Assembly: GCA_947044405.1 (NCBI GenBank)
Contig: CAMRHE010000654.1
Span: forward strand, 124,001-188,000
DNA length: 64,000 bases
From: Leptodactylus fallax
Taxonomy: Eukaryota; Chordata; Amphibia; Anura; Leptodactylidae
Reading direction: 5' to 3'
The position numbers and the translations under genes are program-made. Positions within the stretch are counted from its first letter, which is position 1. The number at the start of each line of letters is the position of its first letter. The notes beneath the pieces are model-generated. The model was not told where the DNA came from, made no database searches, and saw only the letters and a program-made list of their open reading frames with translations. Of this stretch, positions 58,026-64,000 are shown one piece after another.

Positions 58026-58504
58026 TCATGAATAGAGATGGGGGAACCTCATTTCGGACCTCAGAGTATAGTATCAGGTGTGGAAACATGATACATACTG
58101 ATACTTACCTCTCCTGGGCTCCCTCAAAGTATCTGGCACTCCATCGCGGTCCCCTGGGGCCTGTGATTGGTCCAAAGGGGCCATATGGTGTGTGTCAACG
58201 TCAAAATGTTTGTATCAAAGCTTCCTGACTTCGGCGTGCCCACATAACTGACCCCAAGGTATGTCACGTCGCCTAGATGCGCCAGGGACAGCGGGGGAGA
58301 CCAGTAGAGGTGAGGGAAGGTGATTATGAGTGTTTATTATGTTTCGGCAACTTCACCTATTCTATTATGGGGTCTGTAGAAAAAAAAAAACAGTGTATAA
58401 TAGTGATTCATGGGTGCCAAATTATAGAAATCTTGGGTTCAACCAATTTTTGGAAAATGTGCAATGTACCTGGCCCATTATGAACCGGTTCACTCATCCC
58501 TAGT
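58026..58504. mobile_element. dispersed element with TAGAGATG ... CATCCCTAG ends
   Basis: The left end AATAGAGATGGGGGAACC is mirrored imperfectly by GGTTCACTCATCCCTAG. No ORF with recognisable domain. Possible MITE or SINE-like element. Confidence 0.5.
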
Positions 58505-59540
58505 CATGGGGTTAAACAACCCTTTTTCGGCTCTTGTCCTTTACCCTTTGTCTTTCTTTACCCTCCAGATCTTGATGTCATGAGATGATCAGCTTTTCAA
58601 GACCATGTAGTTTTGCTATATTGTGTTCTATATGTATCTATGTGCCGCCTCCCAGTGGTTGGGCTGTGAACTGTAATCTATCAAGAACTGGTTTCATGAG
58701 AAATTGGAGACCTTAAGGCCTTATGAACATGGGCAAATGGGGTGTGGAAAATCCAGACCATATAGTGTTCACATTGCCCGGTCTAGACTCAGTCCAGAGA
58801 CCAGGACTCCTTTAATCCCGTGACTCTACTGTCTGTACCATATTCCATAGGAAGGCAGGGACTTCTGATCTCTTAGATCACTATGATGGAAGGAGACCTG
58901 ATCTCCGGACTGAGTTTGGACATAAGTGTCCCTTTAAGAAAGGCAGATGTTTACACCTGTCTACAGATAAGGGTCTAGTTTCTAATCACACCCATGTTTC
59001 AAGGCTAGGTCTGAAACTGTCTTGCAGGTGGCACTAGAGATATTTCCCTTTCTCCTGGAGGAGAGCCAAGTTTTGTACATAATATAACACCGCCACTCTG
59101 TATAATTTTCACTTCTGCTATACCGCTTCTGGCTTTAATGTTATATTTTTAGACCTTTGTATAAGATTTGCCTGTTATATGTTTCCTACAGATCATACCA
59201 TATGCCTTATTTGCTGCAATGTATATGTACATCCTCGAATAAAGCCCTGTTCATTGGAATCCAGGTCTCCTAAAATGTGTCTGCTTTAGGGGTTATTAAA
59301 GATAACTAAAATACTGAACGACAGACTTTACAAAGACCGGAGGCAGCCATATTATGGGTTGACCCAAATCAGTCAATCGAATTACATAGAAGGGAGACAA
59401 TTCTCAGTGGTACCGTAATGGGGTCTACGTTGATGCTTTGGTGATTGTAGACCCCACCGCTGTACCGCTAAAGCTGGCAATACAGATCAAATTAATATTA
59501 TCTGAGCCCACCCATTTCGGCGTGACTGGTCAACATAATA
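58505..59540. other. dgki intron, nothing recognised
   Basis: Unique-looking sequence without exon signals recognised. Confidence 0.3.
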
Positions 59541-59543
59541 TAT

Positions 59544-59834
59544 CAAAGGGGTTGTCACATTATGAACACTTATCCCCTATCCACAGGACAGGGAATAAAT
59601 TTCCGGTCCCCCAGTGATCAGGAGGACTGAGGACCAAGAGGCCCCCTAAAGCCTAGTGAATGGCGCACCAATGCGCTTGTCACTTCTATGGGGCTGTTTC
59701 ACTGTAATCTCTGGCTGCACTCAAAGTCCCATAGAAGTGAATGGATCGACAACGATCGGGTCCCCAGCGATCAGACACTTATCCCCTGTCCTATGAACAG
59801 GGAAAAAGTGCCCATAATGGTACAACCCCTTTAA
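59544..59834. mobile_element. palindromic MITE, AAAGGGGTTGT ends
   Basis: CAAAGGGGTTGTCACATTATG is mirrored by CATAATGGTACAACCCCTTT. Arms CACTTATCCCCTATCC / CACTTATCCCCTGTCC and CACTTCTATGGGGC / CCCATAGAAGTGAA also occur. A scrap of the family lies near 61700-61760. Confidence 0.8.
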
Positions 59835-60332
59835 GGGGGCAACACTTCCCCAGTGACAAATGATGGGGGAGAAAAGGATGGGCATTTGGATTTCAACATC
59901 TCTGATCTTTTTGTTCCCAGGGGCGATAAGACGATGCCAGAGGAGTCTAGCAACAGTTTTCTCTCCATTAAGAACATGTGCATGCTCAGCTGAACCAAGG
60001 ATGCATGTGTATGGGGAGACATTTTGAGATTTTTAACCTTTTTTTTTTCTTTGCAGCTTCTTTACTGTAGAGCTGGTCTTGGTCCGCTCATGCAGTTCCC
60101 ATCTCCTAGCTGATCACATGACCACGGGTCAGAAGTGGAGCCACGGCTCCCATAGCTGTGTACCAAGCGGCTGGGAAGGCAGGGACAGTAATAAACCGCC
60201 CCTATAGGAGGTCATCTGTCGTAACAAGTAAGGCTAGGCTGGTAGACATACTGTATAGCATAAGAGTGGGCCCCATACGTATAAAATCAACGTATAGAGG
60301 CAACTTTTGTACGATAGGGAATACATTCTTAC
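59835..60332. other. dgki intron, nothing recognised
   Basis: No repeat or exon supported. Confidence 0.3.
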
Positions 60333-60370
60333 CTTGTCGAGGTCACCATCAAGCACTGCATGTACCAGAG
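60333..60370 (-). CDS. dgki: diacylglycerol kinase iota, 38-nt exon
   Basis: It reads (A)LVHAVLDGDLDK, the beginning of the first ankyrin repeat. Two leading bases complete an alanine begun in the 26-nt exon upstream. The donor GTAAGA is in phase 0, joining VTECYEKG. The acceptor is TATTGTAG. The pairing of VLDGDLDKVTECYEKGAS across the junction is a normal ankyrin helix, which supports both this exon and the next. Confidence 0.9.
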
Positions 60371-61892
60371 CTACAATACAAGAAAAGGAATACCGGGAGT
60401 TAATAAAGAAATTCGTCATTCATTATTATGTATCCCCAATCCGAAATCTCCACTTTTTTATTTTGGGGGGGGGATCAGCGTTACTCTTGAAAATATGGAT
60501 AGATGCATCACTGAAATAAATGTGAGTTGCAATACCAAATCCAGCCCCTGCACATAAGTGGCGCTGTTTCATAGAAAATGTTGAAGAAAACCCTTTTTTA
60601 AGCGCAGAAGTTTAGGGTTTTCTTATCATGTAGATTAGGAGAAGAGAGGAATTTCTGCCTCCCATTCATAATGGAGTGGCAGTCACGTTATTATCCAGAG
60701 AAAGCTGATGAGTCAAAGTCTATGGGGCTGACGGAACCACCATTCTCATAATCGGGGGGTCCCAACTATTGTACATTTGTCATAGATCCTAGTTTTGATG
60801 AAAAACGCGCTATTCTTATGTGTATACAGCTTCTATGCAGACCTATGTGTCTCCATGGTTACAGACTACAGACAAACAATGTGTAGTCTGACCCTTCAGT
60901 CACGTGTTACTTGCTCTGGCCGGATAGGTGATGCGTTGGGATTCCTGGAGTCGACCCTGCCTGCGATCCAATACACAAAACAACCTACAGACCGACTGCC
61001 TTCGAACTCGATTCTGCTACACCACACAACCTCAGCTCTGCCACATCGGCACACACGCATGGAGCTTTGTATTCCGAGCCCCGCTGCATTGCAGAGCAAG
61101 TAAACAATCGGGTGCCAAGATTTCTGCTGCAGTCTCTTATATTGATGGATCCTACTTGAAAGGTATTTATGGCTCGAAGCAATTACTCCAAAACCAACGT
61201 AACGCCGCGAGCTGCATGAGAGCCGCGCCATTGGATAAATTACGCTGCGCTGCTAAATCATTTATCTGGGTGGCGGGGTGGGGGTAACAGTGAAACTTCC
61301 AGCGTTACTTAGTGGACCTGTTCCAATGATAACAGAATTTATTTACTTCTCCTCCGTTACATTATTTACTTTCTCGCCCCCCGGGGGAGGTCCGGAGCGC
61401 AAAACTGCAGCCGGTGAGCCGCGCGGGGAATATCAGTCAGCGTGTTTCTTGGCTCAGCTCCATAATGTATGGCGAGTCTACTGAATAATGATGCCTTCTG
61501 CAATGCTGGGGAGGACGTGAGACTGTGTGGTGCGCTACTGCCTCCTCTGGTAGACCAGGGGAGCAGCTCCCTGACAATGAAGGCGAGGAGCTGTGGTTTA
61601 GGATGGGGCTCCCTGGAGATTTGTGATCGTGATCAATGACGATTATATAATTAGATTTCAGGATAGCTCCCTCTAGTGGCGGCTGAAGGCTGAACAGATT
61701 TGAGGGGTTGTGCCGCTATGGACACTTATTCTATCCACAGGACAGGGGATGAGGGTCCAATCGCTGGGGGCTCGCCAGTATAGGGTGCGACCCCTAGTGG
61801 TGGTGGCAGATAGCCAGAATGGCAATTAATGGAGGTGGATGAAAGCTCAGGATGAAATCTGCCCCACTACTGTTCCCAGCACAGTATCTCAC
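60371..61892. other. dgki intron with candidate conserved element at 61060-61290
   Basis: GT..AG bounded by the two flanking mini-exons. The section at 61060-61290 is high-complexity with words such as GTAAACAATCGGGTGCC, AGGTATTTATGGC and GGATAAATTACGC. No gene. Confidence 0.4.
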
Positions 61893-61918
61893 CTTGTTCT
61901 TCCGCTGAAACCGGGGAT
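61893..61918 (-). CDS. dgki: diacylglycerol kinase iota, 26-nt micro-exon
   Basis: Bounded by TGTGTTTCAG and GTGAGA. Read in the phase that connects to the 38-nt exon it gives SPVSAEEQA, leading into LVHAVLDGDLDK. Either other phase would not join the next exon in frame. Preceding dgki exons (kinase domain and zinc fingers) lie beyond the right edge. Tiny exons are known in this kinase subfamily, but this one is identified only by splice signals and phase. Confidence 0.65.
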
Positions 61919-62677
61919 CTGAAACACAATGAAAAAAAAAAGACAATTTAGTAAATTCTACAAAAATTAGAATAATGACCCCATTATAGGGTTAATAGGT
62001 GTTTGCAAAAATTTTATTAATCTGCTGAAGTCTTTAAAATAAAATATGGAACAACTTTGCAAATGGTTTTGATTAAAAATCTCCTATTGTTTTGTGTATA
62101 CAGCCTCTATGTAGAAGATAGGTGTCTCCATGGTTACAGACTACAGACAGGCACTGTATAGTCAGACCCTGCTGTCCTGTGTTACTCTATTCACGCTGGA
62201 TAGTAGATGATAAGTCCACTCGCACAGCTCTCAGGGTAACCACCAAAATCCAACCCACACACATTAGCTAATGGATGTACAATATTAGAGGTCTTCATGT
62301 ACCCATTACTCAACACAGGTGGGGGGTTTCTACCAAACGTGTCCTGACTTTCAAGGACTCTCACTCAGCTTTCCCACTTACAGAGCTAGGCTGATTCAGT
62401 GACAAACCCTGTGTGAGCTGTAATAGTGGATACTGTATATTAGCTATCACCCAGCTTTCCAAGGCGCCTAAAACCATCAGTTAATTTTTTATTACCTTTC
62501 CATCTAGTGTAGCACATAAGCCCTGGAGGTAGCGAAGGTAAATAACTGGTTAATGAGCTGACAATGTGACCTGCACAGCCAACCGAGGATTGTACAGGAG
62601 TCTATGGCAGAAAGAACCTGCCCTGGGAGTCTGAGCATTGAGAACATCTATCATCAGGCAAAACACTGGGAGTTGTA
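61919..62677. other. dgki intron, nothing recognised
   Basis: A stretch near 62095-62170 (TGTATACAGCCTCTATG, TCTCCATGGTTACAGACTAC) duplicates 60818-60880. Otherwise featureless. Confidence 0.4.

Positions 62678-64000
<1,323 letters not shown>

Overview
The window looks like part of a vertebrate chromosome, most likely an anuran amphibian. The host genes have introns and vertebrate-type sequences. Roughly a quarter of the DNA, by eye, is tandem repeat. The dispersed repeats are the Tc1-like transposons, short palindromic elements and tRNA-derived SINE typical of frogs. The species is not certain from sequence alone.

Two host genes can be read exon by exon, both on the minus strand. Pleiotrophin (ptn) has coding exons at 11117-11020, 10596-10423 and 7166-7005. 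Its last lysine-rich exon was not found in positions 1-7004 and probably lies beyond the left edge. A plausible non-coding first exon with a good splice donor lies at about 27230-26873. Diacylglycerol kinase iota (dgki) supplies its 3' end: six exons (61918-61893, 60370-60333, 43155-43035, 38631-38595, 38452-38353, 37647-37531). Their splice phases join exactly into ankyrin repeats and a C-terminal ETAV. The order and orientation (dgki upstream of ptn, same strand) match the neighbourhood on human 7q33.

The rest is accessory DNA inside introns and between the genes. From left to right: a full-length Tc1-like element with a corrupted core (1005-2573); a 5'-truncated LINE with an intact reverse transcriptase frame inside a ptn intron (7312-9130); many minisatellites between 9.3 and 36.7 kb (unit sizes 30, 31, 35, 38, 40, 93, about 120-165 and about 345 bp, plus a 1.26 kb GATA array); a SINE at 28.4 kb; a Tc1 remnant at 40.65 kb; two hAT-like fragments carrying the same 31-bp array (47.4 and 49.6 kb); an uninterrupted plus-strand 457-codon gene resembling a retroviral Gag capsid (50915-52288); a Tc1 element invaded by an LTR-like insert and by a second Tc1 (52758-55283); and a further Tc1-like element running off the right edge from 62678.

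The most interesting candidate is the Gag-like gene. It is intact, has no pol or env beside it, lacks a zinc knuckle, and is preceded by a strong splice acceptor. It may be a domesticated capsid gene sitting antisense in a dgki intron.
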